A stretch of 64,000 nt of DNA, taken from positions 62,001 to 126,000 of the forward strand of contig WRHY01000003.1 in NCBI GenBank assembly GCA_009783025.1. Reading direction: 5' to 3'. Both the position numbers and the translations under genes were made by a program. Source of the stretch: Desulfovibrionaceae bacterium. Lineage in GTDB: Bacteria; Desulfobacterota; Desulfovibrionia; Desulfovibrionales; Desulfovibrionaceae. Of this stretch, positions 8,679 to 16,956 are shown one piece after another; the first letter of the stretch is position 1, and each line of letters begins with the position of its first letter. The notes beneath the pieces were generated by a model, which saw only the letters and a program-made list of their open reading frames with translations, made no database searches and was not told the DNA's origin.

Positions 8679-8817
8679 TTGGGGCTCCGCCCCAAACCCC
8701 GGCAGGGGAATGATTCCCCTGCACCCCCATACCCTGACAACGGCAAAGCCGTTTTCAGGGAAATGCGGGGTCAAGGGGGTTCACCCCCCTTGCGGGGTGG
8801 AGGGGCAGAGCCCCTCC
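8679..8817. repeat. Dispersed multi-hairpin repeat, family R copy 1
   Basis: This ~139-bp unit begins TTGGGGCTCCGCCCCAA (a hairpin) and ends GGAGGGGCAGAGCCCCTCC (another hairpin). In between are hairpins such as CAGGGGAATGATTCCCCTG and AACGGCAAAGCCGTT. Clearly related units lie at 42520-42656 and 46950-47233. It occupies the whole clpX-lon gap, so the lon mRNA leader would carry it. Confidence 0.8.
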
Positions 8818-8824
8818 AAAACAT

Positions 8825-10132
8825 TTACAAGTTACTCGCAGCTTCGTTGGACCCTGTCGCGTCCGTGTCGTAAATCAGCAGCGGCGGCTTGTGCTTTTCC
8901 ACAACGGCCGCGTTAATCACGCATTCCAGCAGCCCTTTTTCCGAAGGCAGGGAATACATGATATCGAGCATGGTGTTTTCCAGCACATTGCGCAGGCCAC
9001 GAGCCCCGGTCTTTTGCTCTATGGCCTGGCGGGCCACTGCTTGCAGGGCGTCCTGAGTGAAGCGCAAAGTAACCTTGTCCAGTTCGAAAAGCTTTTGGTA
9101 TTGGCGCACCAGGGCATTTTTGGGCTCGGTGAGCACCCGTACCAGATCCTCTTCACTGAGTTCGTCCAGGTGGGTGATCACGGGAATGCGGCCCACGAAC
9201 TCGGGGATCAGGCCGAATTTGACCAGATCATTCGGATGCACATGGTCCAGGTAGGCCAGATCCGATTTTTTCTTCTTGCCGTCCTTGCCGCTTTTTTCGC
9301 TCTCAATGCGCGCGCCAAAACCCATGGATCTGCCACGGGTGCGCTGTTCCACAATCTTTTCCAGACCCACAAAGGCCCCGCCCAGGATAAACAGGATATT
9401 CGAGGTATCCATGCGGATGTATTCCTGTTGCGGGTGCTTGCGCCCGCCCTTGGGCGGGATGTTGGCTTCAGTGCCTTCGATGATTTTCAAAAGGGCCTGC
9501 TGCACGCCTTCCCCGGACACGTCACGGGTAATGGAGGGGCTGTCGCCCTTGCGCGAAATCTTGTCGATTTCGTCAATATAGATAATGCCTTTGGCCGCGG
9601 CTTCCAGATCATAGTCCGCGTTTTGCAGGAGCTGTACCAGAATGTTTTCCACGTCTTCGCCGACGTAGCCAGCTTCGGTCAGCGTGGTAGCGTCGGCAAT
9701 GGCGAAAGGCACCTTGAGGACGCGGGCCAGGGTTTTGGCCAGCAGCGTTTTACCGCTGCCGGAAGGCCCCATGAGCAAAATATTGCTTTTTTCCAACTCA
9801 ACATCATTGCCGATGGCTTCCTTGAAAAAGACCCGCTTGTAGTGGTTGTGCACGGCAACGGCGAGGATTTTCTTGGCCTGATCCTGGCCGATGACATAAT
9901 CATCAAGGCGGCTTTTCAATTCGGCGGGCGGAAGAAGACTCCCTTCCTCGCGTATTTCATCCATGGCCTGGTTGGCCATGATTTCGTTGCACAGGGTGAC
10001 GCACTCATCGCAAATACAGGTTTTGTCCGGGCCTTCGATCAGTCGTTTGACCTGATCGTCCCCTTTGTCGCAAAAGGAGCAGCGGAGTCCTCCGCGTGCT
10101 TCTCCACTCGGGTTTTTCGGTAGTTTAGTCAT
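8825..10132 (-). CDS. clpX: ClpX, AAA+ unfoldase of the ClpXP protease
   Basis: This is a 435-residue protein. The N-terminal C4 zinc-binding domain (CSFCDKG at ~18-24 and CICDEC at ~39-44) recruits substrates and adaptors. The AAA+ core has Walker A GPSGSGKT, Walker [10 protein letters not shown] and the pore and ClpP-binding loops, including a long lysine-rich insert ([15 protein letters not shown]) near residue 280. It unfolds proteins and feeds them to ClpP, encoded just upstream (20 bp between clpP stop and clpX start). Gene order tig-clpP-clpX-lon is the conserved bacterial arrangement. Confidence 0.97.
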   Translation of the reverse strand: MTKLPKNPSGEARGGLRCSFCDKGDDQVKRLIEGPDKTCICDECVTLCNEIMANQAMDEIREEGSLLPPAELKSRLDDYVIGQDQAKKILAVAVHNHYKRVFFKEAIGNDVELEKSNILLMGPSGSGKTLLAKTLARVLKVPFAIADATTLTEAGYVGEDVENILVQLLQNADYDLEAAAKGIIYIDEIDKISRKGDSPSITRDVSGEGVQQALLKIIEGTEANIPPKGGRKHPQQEYIRMDTSNILFILGGAFVGLEKIVEQRTRGRSMGFGARIESEKSGKDGKKKKSDLAYLDHVHPNDLVKFGLIPEFVGRIPVITHLDELSEEDLVRVLTEPKNALVRQYQKLFELDKVTLRFTQDALQAVARQAIEQKTGARGLRNVLENTMLDIMYSLPSEKGLLECVINAAVVEKHKPPLLIYDTDATGSNEAASNL

Positions 10133-10152
10133 GTATTTTGTCCTTAAATGCT

Positions 10153-10761
10153 CTACTTTTTTTCTTCAGCGGCAAGATCGTCGCGCGAGGTCAGCACCCG
10201 GTCAATGAGGCCGAGGGCAGCGGCTTCTTCCGGGCTCATGAAGTTGTCGCGCTCCGTAAGTTCGGCGATGCGCTCCACGCTCTGGCCGCTGTGTCCGGCC
10301 ATGATTTCATTCAGCATGTGGCGCAGGCGCAACACTTCCCTGGCGTGAATGTCAATATCGCTGGCCTGGCCGCGAAAACCGCCGGAGGGCTGGTGAATCA
10401 TGATCCGGCTGTGCGGCAGGGCGTAGCGCATGCCGGGCGCGCCCGCGCACAGCAAAAGAGCGCCCATGCTGGCTGCCTGGCCCATGCACAGGGTGGCTAC
10501 GGGGCAGGTGATATAGCGCATGGTGTCGTAAATGGCGAGACCGGCGGAAACAACGCCGCCAGGGGAGTTGATGTACAGATAGATTTCCTTTTCCGGGTCT
10601 TCGGATTCAAGGAACAGCAACTGCGCGCAGATCAATGAAGCTGTATGGTCGTCAACGCCTTCGCCCAGAAGAATAATTCTATCTTTGAGCAGGCGGGAGT
10701 AGATATCATAGGCGCGCTCCGAGCGGCCGGTGGTTTCAATGACCATTGGGATAGGGGGCAT
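10153..10761 (-). CDS. clpP: ClpP serine protease subunit
   Basis: This is a 202-residue protein from ATG at 10761, chosen because AGAGGAG precedes it and [13 protein letters not shown] matches usual ClpP N-termini; an in-frame ATG 45 bp upstream adds a basic peptide with no family match. The catalytic triad is visible: Ser98 in GQAASMGA, His123 in [10 protein letters not shown] and Asp172 in ERDNFMS. The tetradecameric protease partners with ClpX encoded downstream. It is preceded by a hairpin terminator of tig, so some transcription probably starts in the tig-clpP gap. Confidence 0.97.
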   Translation of the reverse strand: MPPIPMVIETTGRSERAYDIYSRLLKDRIILLGEGVDDHTASLICAQLLFLESEDPEKEIYLYINSPGGVVSAGLAIYDTMRYITCPVATLCMGQAASMGALLLCAGAPGMRYALPHSRIMIHQPSGGFRGQASDIDIHAREVLRLRHMLNEIMAGHSGQSVERIAELTERDNFMSPEEAAALGLIDRVLTSRDDLAAEEKK

Positions 10762-10907
10762 GGACAGGCTCCTCTTTAAAAATAATAACAGCTTACGCTT
10801 ATGCAATGATTGCGCCAGGTCAATATTGCCGGGGCGATAAGGGGCGGCTTGCCGTCTTTATCGGTACAGAGTGTAAGTTCTCTGACAGGAAAGGGCAAGA
10901 GTTGCCG

Positions 10908-10924
10908 TAGGGGCTGTTTCCAAA
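10908..10924. repeat. Solo terminus resembling the palindromic elements
   Basis: TAGGGGCTGTTTCCAAA differs at one position from the first 17 bases of the element at 31397 (TAGGGGCTGTCTCCAAA). No partner end is present nearby. It abuts the tig terminator and may be a degraded copy. Confidence 0.4.
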
Positions 10925-10926
10925 GA

Positions 10927-10960
10927 CAAAGGAGAGGGCCATTTTCTGCCCTCTCCTTTG
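10927..10960 (-). terminator. Terminator after tig
   Basis: A perfect 13-bp stem (CAAAGGAGAGGGC and complement) with an 8-nt loop lies 29 bp after the tig stop, between tig and clpP on the minus strand. A weak T-rich stretch follows on the minus strand. It would separate or attenuate transcription from tig into clpP. Confidence 0.65.
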
Positions 10961-10988
10961 CAAATGCTGTCCGGACAATGAGATCGCG

Positions 10989-12404
10989 CTATTCTTCGTC
11001 TTTTCCGGCCGCTTGCTTGGCGTCCTCATGGTCTGCTTCGGCCTTGGGGGCTTTACTTTTTTTCGAGGCTTTCTTTTTGCTCTCGCCGTCTTCTTCCGGC
11101 TGGTCCGGCTTTTTGGGCGGCACCATTTTTACGTCGGCCTTGCTGAAGAGCTCGTCCATGGCTTTGTCGGCAAGCAGGCGGTCACGCAGGGCGAACAACA
11201 GGTTGTTGTTTGTATAGTAATCTTTGACAGCGTTATAATCCTGGCCGCTTTGCATGGCCAGGCGGCGCAACTGCAGGTCCACTTCTTCTTCGGACACCGC
11301 AAGGCTCTTTTTACGGGCAACCGTAAGCAGAAGGATCTGGGAACGGGCGCGCATTTCCGCTTCCGGCCTGACTTCTTCGCGTATTTGGGTTTCCGTCTTG
11401 CCGAGCGAAGCCAGGTTTTTGCCCTGGCGCTCGAGCTTGTCCTGAATGTCGCCCACCAGCATGCCGACGTGGTTTTCCAGCATGCTGTCAGGCACGGGGA
11501 AGTCCACCAGCTTGAGCAGCTGATCCAGCAGTTGCTTCTGCGCGGCCGCTTTGTTCAGATCGGTACGGCTTTTCACATAGGATTCACGCACGCTGTCGCG
11601 CAGTTTGTCCATGCTTTCAAAACCGCCCGCTTTCCGGGCAAAGGCCTCGTCCAGTTCAGGAAGCTTTTTCTCTTTAATGGCGTGCAGCTTGGCCTTCATG
11701 CTGACCGTGCGTCCGGCGAACTCGGGATTGAAAAAGTCCGCGGGAAAGGCCACCTGGCCTTCTTTTTCCTCGCCTGTTTTTATGCTTTTCACCAGGGTTT
11801 CAAAATCGGGCAGGGTCTGGCCGTCGCCGAGGGTGAGTTGGAAGTTGTCGGCCCTGACGCCCGCGATGGGGGCGCCGTTTTCATCAAAGGCTTCAAAGTC
11901 GACCACCGCGATTTCCCCGTCCTTGGGCTCGCGAGTCTCGCCGACGGTGATAATCTCGCCCATGTTGGAGCGCAGGCGTTCCACCACGGCGGAAACTTCG
12001 CTTTCATCAACTTCGGATTCTTCCTGCTCCACCGCAAAGCCTTCGTAAGCAGGCAGGTCAAACTCGGGCAGGACTTCAAAGGAGATGCTGTAGACAAAAT
12101 CATGGTCCCGCGCCAACTCGCCGCCGTCATAATCAATGCGGGACACCGGGGTGAGTTCGCCTTCCCCGATGATCTCATTGATATGCACGTTGACCAGATC
12201 CGTGGTGGCTTCTTTGTAAACCTGGCCATGAAAGCGCTTTTCAATGATGCTCGCGGGCACCTTGCCCTTGCGGAAGCCATCCAGGGAGATGTTTGTGCGG
12301 TACATGGCAAGGGTAGCGGAAATGGCGGCATTAACTTCTTCCGCGGGCACTGTAACGGTAATTTTTTTCTTTACCGGAGAAAGATCTTCGCTGGCATACT
12401 GCAT
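10989..12404 (-). CDS. tig: Trigger factor, ribosome-associated chaperone
   Basis: This is a 471-residue protein. The N-terminal ribosome-binding domain carries the signature-like FRKGKVPASIIEKRFHGQV (about residues 44-63). An FKBP-type PPIase domain follows (~150-245; AVVDFEAFDENGAPIAG, NFQLTLGDG) and then the helical chaperone arms. The last ~45 residues are a highly charged Lys/Glu/Asp tail (PKKPDQPEEDGESKKK), longer than in E. coli. It binds nascent chains at the ribosomal exit tunnel and hands them on; the linked clpP-clpX-lon genes provide degradation. Confidence 0.96.
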   Translation of the reverse strand: MQYASEDLSPVKKKITVTVPAEEVNAAISATLAMYRTNISLDGFRKGKVPASIIEKRFHGQVYKEATTDLVNVHINEIIGEGELTPVSRIDYDGGELARDHDFVYSISFEVLPEFDLPAYEGFAVEQEESEVDESEVSAVVERLRSNMGEIITVGETREPKDGEIAVVDFEAFDENGAPIAGVRADNFQLTLGDGQTLPDFETLVKSIKTGEEKEGQVAFPADFFNPEFAGRTVSMKAKLHAIKEKKLPELDEAFARKAGGFESMDKLRDSVRESYVKSRTDLNKAAAQKQLLDQLLKLVDFPVPDSMLENHVGMLVGDIQDKLERQGKNLASLGKTETQIREEVRPEAEMRARSQILLLTVARKKSLAVSEEEVDLQLRRLAMQSGQDYNAVKDYYTNNNLLFALRDRLLADKAMDELFSKADVKMVPPKKPDQPEEDGESKKKASKKSKAPKAEADHEDAKQAAGKDEE

Positions 12405-12653
12405 CGCTATATAACTCCTTAAAACTACAGGAATATGTGCGTCATTGATCTCTGTTGCACTCGACTCGTTTTAGTCCGGCCGCCGGAAAGGGGGCTTGCG
12501 CGCCGGGCCGAAATTGCCCGGAAAGCCGCAGGGCGGATGAAAAAGTAACGGCAAAGGGGCTGTGTATCAGGTATTGGAGGTGTCCGCAAGTTGGGGGTTA
12601 CCCTAGCTTCTTTGAGTAATGGCGTATACTACCCCGAACTCAGGAGAGACAAT
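12405..12653. other. Intergenic stretch upstream of tig without a recognisable gene
   Basis: This ~250-bp gap carries the tig leader and the boundary between GC-rich core DNA and the AT-richer islet that starts near 12590. GC-rich dyads occur near 12480-12530. No ORF with a ribosome site, RNA gene or recognisable operator was seen. Confidence 0.5.
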
Positions 12654-13532
12654 TTATGGGCCATATATCTGCTCAAAGGCCAGCGAAAATTCATTTCTTT
12701 TAGGAGTGGCTTGATAAATAGGAGCCCATGGATATTTTTCAGCCATAATTTCGATCAGTTCAGATCTATCCGCTTCAGAAATACGACATCCAAGATATAG
12801 CCCTCCAACCTCTTCTTTTGCAAAGGGAAGAATATCATGGTTGTTTGCACGGCCTCTCAGCCTCGTGACAATCCTCCATTCTTTTTCATATTGCCAATCA
12901 ATACTTTTAGTCAAAGTGACTGCATCTATGATAGCCTCTTTAAGTTCTTCAGTATTATCAATATCAAGTATGTTGGTATACTCCATAGCAGGAGCGCTTC
13001 TGGAGTAAATAACCTGTCTTGCTACAAGTAATGGAGAATCAACTTCTTTCACAGGTAGGAATTTTACGACCCCTCCCTTGTGGCTATCAGCATAATGAGC
13101 CCACATCAATAAATTGTCATGGTCTTCTGTCAGACAAAAAATTGAAGTGTCTGATAACAACAATTCAATATCCCTATTCAGCTCAACATGCATAGCGTTC
13201 AATGTGGCCTGAGTATGAGTCGTCCCCTCTAGCTCTTTCAGGCTTTTCAAGAAAGCAGAACGCTCGGCAGGGAGCATTGTCCTGATAGCAGAAATAGAAG
13301 TGCGCAGATCGGAGGGGAGCAAGTCCAGGTCAGCACATTCATCTTCAACTAGCTGAATTATCTGTTTTTTCATAGAGATTTCAATGTCGGTGGGGTCACC
13401 TGTCCATTGAATATCCAGCCGATTATCAAAAGGGTCATTAAACTCAAAAGGAGAAGACCACTTCCGTGTAGTATTGCTGAGGGTCAGTTTCAGGCTGTCC
13501 GCTGCATAGTATTTGAAATAGGCGTCTGGCAT
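12654..13532 (-). CDS. DUF2971 family protein
   Basis: This is a 292-residue protein. The start at 13532 is fixed by GGGAGG eight bases upstream; an in-frame codon 21 bp further up lacks it. It has the DUF2971 look: YFKYYAADS near the start, a NDPFD motif at ~32-36, the FCLTEDHDNLLMWAHYADSHKGGVVKF block in the middle and a YEKEWRIV motif near residue 220. The family is widespread on accessory islands, is sometimes found with defence or toxin genes, and has no settled biochemical role. It follows the XRE regulator gene on the same strand (86-bp gap) and is probably co-transcribed. Base composition is clearly more AT-rich than the flanking genes, suggesting horizontal acquisition. Confidence 0.75.
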   Translation of the reverse strand: MPDAYFKYYAADSLKLTLSNTTRKWSSPFEFNDPFDNRLDIQWTGDPTDIEISMKKQIIQLVEDECADLDLLPSDLRTSISAIRTMLPAERSAFLKSLKELEGTTHTQATLNAMHVELNRDIELLLSDTSIFCLTEDHDNLLMWAHYADSHKGGVVKFLPVKEVDSPLLVARQVIYSRSAPAMEYTNILDIDNTEELKEAIIDAVTLTKSIDWQYEKEWRIVTRLRGRANNHDILPFAKEEVGGLYLGCRISEADRSELIEIMAEKYPWAPIYQATPKRNEFSLAFEQIYGP

Positions 13533-13618
13533 TTGCAGGCCTCCCAACCGCAACCCCTATTCATCATAGTCGTGTGTCTCAAGGTTTCTGGATAAGCTCG
13601 GCAAGTGAAATATCCAGT

Positions 13619-13861
13619 TCATTTGCGGGCTTTTTCAGTACCAATACGCTCTATTTTTTTATTAACATACTCAAATAGCTCATCAACATTAACATCAAGA
13701 GCTTTTGCCAATTTTTCAAGAGTCAAAAGTTTACAAGTCGCTATCCGTTCGTCTCTCGCACGAGCAACTGTGTCAGGGGCTACCTTTGAAAGAAATTGAA
13801 GCTCCTCATAGGTTATGTTCTTTTCTTTCATTATCTCACTGAGGTTACTAATAAAAGGCAT
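13619..13861 (-). CDS. XRE-type helix-turn-helix regulator
   Basis: This is an 80-residue protein made almost entirely of one HTH domain: ITYEELQFLSKVAPDTVARARDER gives helices 2 and 3, and CKLLTLEKLAKALDVNVDELF is the usual XRE tail. It is transcribed divergently from the outer-membrane protein gene, and three copies of a near-palindromic sequence lie in the shared region just upstream of its start, so autoregulation and control of the barrel gene are likely. AT-rich, as are its neighbours. Confidence 0.8.
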   Translation of the reverse strand: MPFISNLSEIMKEKNITYEELQFLSKVAPDTVARARDERIATCKLLTLEKLAKALDVNVDELFEYVNKKIERIGTEKARK

Positions 13862-13878
13862 ATATCCACCAGTTTTTT

Positions 13879-13963
13879 ACTTGGATATAGCCTAGAAGTG
13901 TTTGACATTCACTTGGCTATAGCCTAGTAAGCAGGCAAGTGTTTTTACTTGGCCATAGCCTAG
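13879..13963. promoter_or_regulatory. Three direct copies of a near-palindromic operator
   Basis: The 17-bp sequence ACTTGGNNATAGCCTAG occurs at 13879-13895, 13911-13927 and 13947-13963 (start-to-start spacing 32 and 36 bp). The core GGCTATAGCC of copy 2 is a perfect 10-bp palindrome, and the full site is nearly symmetrical (CTTGGCTATAGCCTAG). It lies in the divergent region between the XRE regulator and the outer-membrane protein, as expected for the regulator's binding sites on the same helix face roughly every three turns. Confidence 0.7.
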
Positions 13964-14022
13964 CAGGCGGGCATTTATTAATTTTAAACCTTCTCACAGC
14001 GGGAGGAATAGGGAGGTATGTT

Positions 14023-14841
14023 ATGAATATGAAACGAATTATTGGAGTGTTGGCATTGGTTGCGGTAATCATGCTTCCGGCAACAAGTTTCGCTGCCGAC
14101 AAGCAGACGGGTGTCTATGTAGCTCCGAAGTTTGTCTACGGCCTGACGCAGATGAACAGCCCAAAAGCATCTGTTGGAGTGGAGGGGTTAGGCCAAAGCT
14201 CTATGGGGGTCGGTAGTAAAACAGACAGCACTTTTGGCGGTTCCATTGCCATAGGATATGATTTTTCCAAACAGCAGGGCATTCCCCTTCGGGCTGAACT
14301 GGAATATGCCATTTTTTCCAATGCGAAAGTCCAAAAGTCATTTGCGGGGACTAATGGTGATGGCGGTATCGGGACTCCAGGAACTTGGGAGTATAACGAA
14401 AAGTATAAGCAGACTTACGGCATACAAACGCTGTTTCTTAACGCCTATTACGATTTCAAAACCGACACCATAGCCACTCCCTACATCGGAGCGGGTCTCG
14501 GCATGGGCTTTATCAAGACGAAAGGCGAATTTAACGGCACTTGGGAGTTCGATGATTTTTTAGGAATATCTGCCCTGGATGGCGAGTGGGATGTGAGTCT
14601 GAATGCTGGCTCCAAGACGGTCACGAATTTTGCTTGGAATATCGGGGCTGGTGTTGGCTTTGACCTTGCCGAAAACTGGACTCTGGACGCAGGCTACCGC
14701 TTTGTCAGCCTTGGTTCCGTGAAGACGAAAACTGGTACCTTTGAGTTCAATGGAGTGCCCATCGATGAAATCAGTGGGCATGGGAAGACGAAAAACCTGT
14801 ACCAGCATCAATTCGCTCTTGGTCTTCGCTATACTTTCTAA
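14023..14841 (+). CDS. Outer-membrane beta-barrel protein (OmpW/opacity-like)
   Basis: This is a 272-residue protein. A Sec signal peptide (MNMKRIIGVLALVAVIMLPA, cleavage predicted after SFA) is followed by alternating amphipathic strands (GVYVAPKFVYGLTQ, IPLRAELEYAIFSNA, IATPYIGAGLGMGFI, WNIGAGVGFDLAENW, LDAGYRFVSLG) and a C-terminal strand ending YTF, the aromatic end expected for outer-membrane insertion. GGGAGG precedes the start. It probably forms an 8-stranded barrel exposed at the surface. Its control by the divergent XRE repressor through the three operators is inferred. The low GC of the gene suggests recent transfer. Confidence 0.8.
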   Translation: MNMKRIIGVLALVAVIMLPATSFAADKQTGVYVAPKFVYGLTQMNSPKASVGVEGLGQSSMGVGSKTDSTFGGSIAIGYDFSKQQGIPLRAELEYAIFSNAKVQKSFAGTNGDGGIGTPGTWEYNEKYKQTYGIQTLFLNAYYDFKTDTIATPYIGAGLGMGFIKTKGEFNGTWEFDDFLGISALDGEWDVSLNAGSKTVTNFAWNIGAGVGFDLAENWTLDAGYRFVSLGSVKTKTGTFEFNGVPIDEISGHGKTKNLYQHQFALGLRYTF

Positions 14842-14861
14842 ATTCGTCTGCTGAAAATTAT

Positions 14862-14903
14862 AATCCTTGGGCTTGAAAATGTATCAAGCCCAGGGATTTT
14901 TTA
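14862..14903 (+). terminator. Rho-independent terminator after the barrel gene
   Basis: A 15-bp stem with one mismatch (AATCCTTGGGCTTGA at 14862-14876 with 14884-14898), a 7-nt loop and a T-run immediately follows the outer-membrane protein gene. Confidence 0.85.
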
Positions 14904-15010
14904 GGAGAGATATGGGCAAGAGTTCAACTTTGACAATAGCAAAGGCCACAGCCAAAGCCTGCAACGTGCTAATCTTCAAACGGGCAAAAGAGCGGTAAGC
15001 TTCCTGGGCG

Positions 15011-15295
15011 CTACCACTTGCGCGGGGGCTTTCGGCTCGTATGGAATACCCGTAATATCTGCACCTCATCATCTTTTACGCGGTAGGGAATAATAAAAGG
15101 GAATTTGTCTATGACAAGTTCCCTGGTGCCAAAAATGCGTCCTGGTCTTCCCTGGTGCGGCTGCTCCTGTAGGCTCTCCACTCGCGCATGGATGTAGTCA
15201 CTTATTTTTCTGGCTGCTTCTTCGTCCTCTTGGGCGATATAGCCCATTGCTTTATCATGGCCAGTTATCGCCCGTTTCAGCCATCTAACCCGCAT
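15011..15295 (-). CDS. RelE/ParE-family toxin
   Basis: This is a 94-residue protein with the ParE/RelE pattern: an N-terminal RWLKRAI strand-helix, two helices (EEAARKISDYIHARVESLQE), then RPGRIFGTRELVIDKFPFIIPYRVKDDEVQILRVFHTSRKPP, where the conserved Arg residues and the YRV and ILRVFHTSR strands are typical. ParE poisons gyrase and RelE cleaves mRNA on the ribosome; the sequence alone does not decide which. It overlaps the antitoxin gene by 11 bp and is translated after it, as usual for type II pairs. Confidence 0.85.
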   Translation of the reverse strand: MRVRWLKRAITGHDKAMGYIAQEDEEAARKISDYIHARVESLQEQPHQGRPGRIFGTRELVIDKFPFIIPYRVKDDEVQILRVFHTSRKPPRKW

Positions 15296-15527
15296 TGCTG
15301 CTCCATTTAGCCTTTATTGCCTGTACTTCTTCGTCTGTAGCAAAGTCACCGGCATCAGCCTCTTTTATGGCTTGTTGGATTTCCGCGACTTGCCATGCTT
15401 CACGCTCGATAAAGTCTTGCATGGCTTGGACGGCAAGGAAATTCCTGCTTTTTCCTGTTGCATCCGCGAGAAGTCCTAGCTGTTCAAGCACATTTTGAGG
15501 CACCCGTAGGGATAGTGTCATATTCAT
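15285..15527 (-). CDS. Ribbon-helix-helix antitoxin
   Basis: This is an 80-residue protein. The N-terminus MNMTLSLRVPQNVLEQLGLLADATGKSRNFLAVQAMQDF is a ribbon-helix-helix DNA-binding domain (beta strand, then two helices with the GKSRN turn). The C-terminal ~35 residues (AIKEADAGDFATDEEVQAI) are the acidic toxin-binding tail. It should neutralise the downstream toxin and repress the pair through the dyad just upstream. GGGAG precedes its start. Confidence 0.85.
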   Translation of the reverse strand: MNMTLSLRVPQNVLEQLGLLADATGKSRNFLAVQAMQDFIEREAWQVAEIQQAIKEADAGDFATDEEVQAIKAKWSSNAG

Positions 15528-15545
15528 TCGTCAATCTCCCTCTTT

Positions 15546-15573
15546 GCAACACAGTATGTTGCTTTGCAACACA
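15546..15573. promoter_or_regulatory. Candidate autoregulatory operator of the toxin-antitoxin pair
   Basis: GCAACA-N5-TGTTGC (15546-15562) is a perfect dyad, and a third half-site GCAACA follows at 15566-15571, 20 bp from the first. Its position 20-45 bp upstream of the antitoxin start fits binding by the RHH protein. Confidence 0.55.
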
Positions 15574-15642
15574 AGTCAATGCTGCAAAATCTTCCGCGCA
15601 AAAAGGCTGTCTCAACATTTCATAATATGCTTAAATAATTGC

Positions 15643-15727
15643 TGGTGCGAGAGGGGGGATTTGAACCCCCACGGGTTGAACCGCTGGATTCTAAGTCCAG
15701 TGCGTCTACCAGTTCCGCCACTCTCGC
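15643..15727 (-). tRNA. tRNA-Leu (anticodon TAG)
   Basis: On the minus strand this 85-nt sequence folds as a class II tRNA: acceptor GCGAGAG paired with CTCTCGC followed by A and an encoded CCA, a D-arm with GGTAGACGC, an anticodon stem CTGGA/TCCAG with loop CTTAGAA (anticodon TAG, reading CUA/CUN leucine codons), a variable arm, and a T-arm with GGTTCAAATCC. Its 3' end faces the AT-rich islet, a common place for island insertion. Confidence 0.95.
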
Positions 15728-15750
15728 AAGGGTGAGATGCACTTCTAGCC

Positions 15751-16944
15751 TCAGGAGGCAAGGCTGTCAATTGTCTCAAGTACGGTACGCACGCGGTGCG
15801 CATAGGTATGGTGCTCCAGGAGATGGCTTTGCCAATCCGCGATCAGGGCGTCGCGTCGCGAGTCGGCCTGTTCGGCCACGGCAGCGATATCGCTTGCCCG
15901 CGTAAAGGTGATCGGGCGGGTCAGATCCTGGGGGAACAGATCAAGGCCGGGCGTGGCGTCAGACAGGCACAGTCCGCCCGCCATCCAGATATCGAAATGA
16001 CGTTGGTTCAGGCCGTGGGGCAGTTGCAGGCTGGTCAGGCAGATATTGAAGCGGGCTTTGGCATAGATGCCCGGCAGGCGGGCATAGTAGTCCACGGGCG
16101 GGTGCAGCCGCGCGCCCGTGGGCAGATGGGGTAGCCACCCCTCGTCGCCGAAAATATCCAGGCCTGCCGCGTCATATTTCTGGCCGGTCGCAGCGGCGGA
16201 CTCCAGGCACAGACCGCGCCAGAAAAGATTGGCCCCTTCCGCGCCAAAGGCGGGTTGCCGGGCCTTTTTGCCGGGCCAGAACGTTCCGGGCACACAGCCA
16301 AGGGCATGTTCCCACCAATGCAGATCCGGGCGTTTTCCCGCGCGCAGCATGGTCTCGGCTTCGCCCATGCGCTGTTCCGGCACGGTCTGGCCCGCGAAAA
16401 AATGTTCTTTGCCGGGAAAAGCGGACCGGCCCACAAAAACAAACGGCGCGAGGTTGTCCGGCGCGGGAAAGCGGGCGTCGCGGGCCGGGTCGGGCGCAAA
16501 CAGTTCCGGCGAGGCGGCCAGGGGCAGATGAAAAACCTGCTTTGCGCCATGTTCACGCAAGGGAGCGATAAAAGCGCTATCGGTCACAAAAAGCGGCAGA
16601 TCTTTCCAGCGTGGATCGCGCACGCCCGCGAGCAGGTTCCAGGGGTTGTCCACGCACCATACCGCGGCCGCGCCGCCCGCCTGTTGCAGTAGTTCCAGGG
16701 TGGGCTTCAGCGGATTCAGGCCCTGGAAGTTCACGCTGAAAAGCAGAGCGGGCGCGCCGTCCAGCAGTTCGGGCAGGTACCCTGGATGCGCCGGATCGTG
16801 CAGGGCCTCGGGGCGCGCTTCACTTACCCGGCATCCGGCAGCGGCAAAGGCGCGGCAAAGTTCGCGCCGCAGGAGTTCCGCTCCGGTTCCGGGAATGATA
16901 ACGTGCCGCGTCAGCTTGGCGAATGAAGGAATTTGGCGTATCAT
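15751..16944 (-). CDS. CgeB-like glycosyltransferase family protein
   Basis: This is a 397-residue protein from ATG at 16944 (AGGGA upstream). The open frame extends further to 17373, but that part is antisense to rlmE and is rejected. The protein resembles the CgeB/DUF3880 type of GT-B glycosyltransferase: an N-terminal Rossmann-like half (VIIPGTGAELLRRELCRAFAAAG, AVWCVDNPWN, PLFVTDSAF) and a C-terminal half with FNICLTSLQLPHGLNQRHFDIWMAGGLCLSD, the conserved nucleotide-sugar-binding region. Family members act in spore or flagellar/surface glycan decoration; the substrate is unknown here. It is divergent from rlmE with only 12 bp between the two start codons. Confidence 0.75.
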   Translation of the reverse strand: MIRQIPSFAKLTRHVIIPGTGAELLRRELCRAFAAAGCRVSEARPEALHDPAHPGYLPELLDGAPALLFSVNFQGLNPLKPTLELLQQAGGAAAVWCVDNPWNLLAGVRDPRWKDLPLFVTDSAFIAPLREHGAKQVFHLPLAASPELFAPDPARDARFPAPDNLAPFVFVGRSAFPGKEHFFAGQTVPEQRMGEAETMLRAGKRPDLHWWEHALGCVPGTFWPGKKARQPAFGAEGANLFWRGLCLESAAATGQKYDAAGLDIFGDEGWLPHLPTGARLHPPVDYYARLPGIYAKARFNICLTSLQLPHGLNQRHFDIWMAGGLCLSDATPGLDLFPQDLTRPITFTRASDIAAVAEQADSRRDALIADWQSHLLEHHTYAHRVRTVLETIDSLAS

Positions 16945-16956
16945 GGCGTCCCTATT

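Noticed and set aside
12480..12620. Possible attachment site matching the tRNA-Leu 3' end at the far border of the AT-rich islet
   Set aside because: No stretch matching the tRNA 3' end was found there by eye, and no integrase is present.
15605..15625. GGCTGTCTCAAC beside the tRNA-Leu gene as another solo element end
   Set aside because: Only about nine bases match the E-type terminus; too short to separate from chance.
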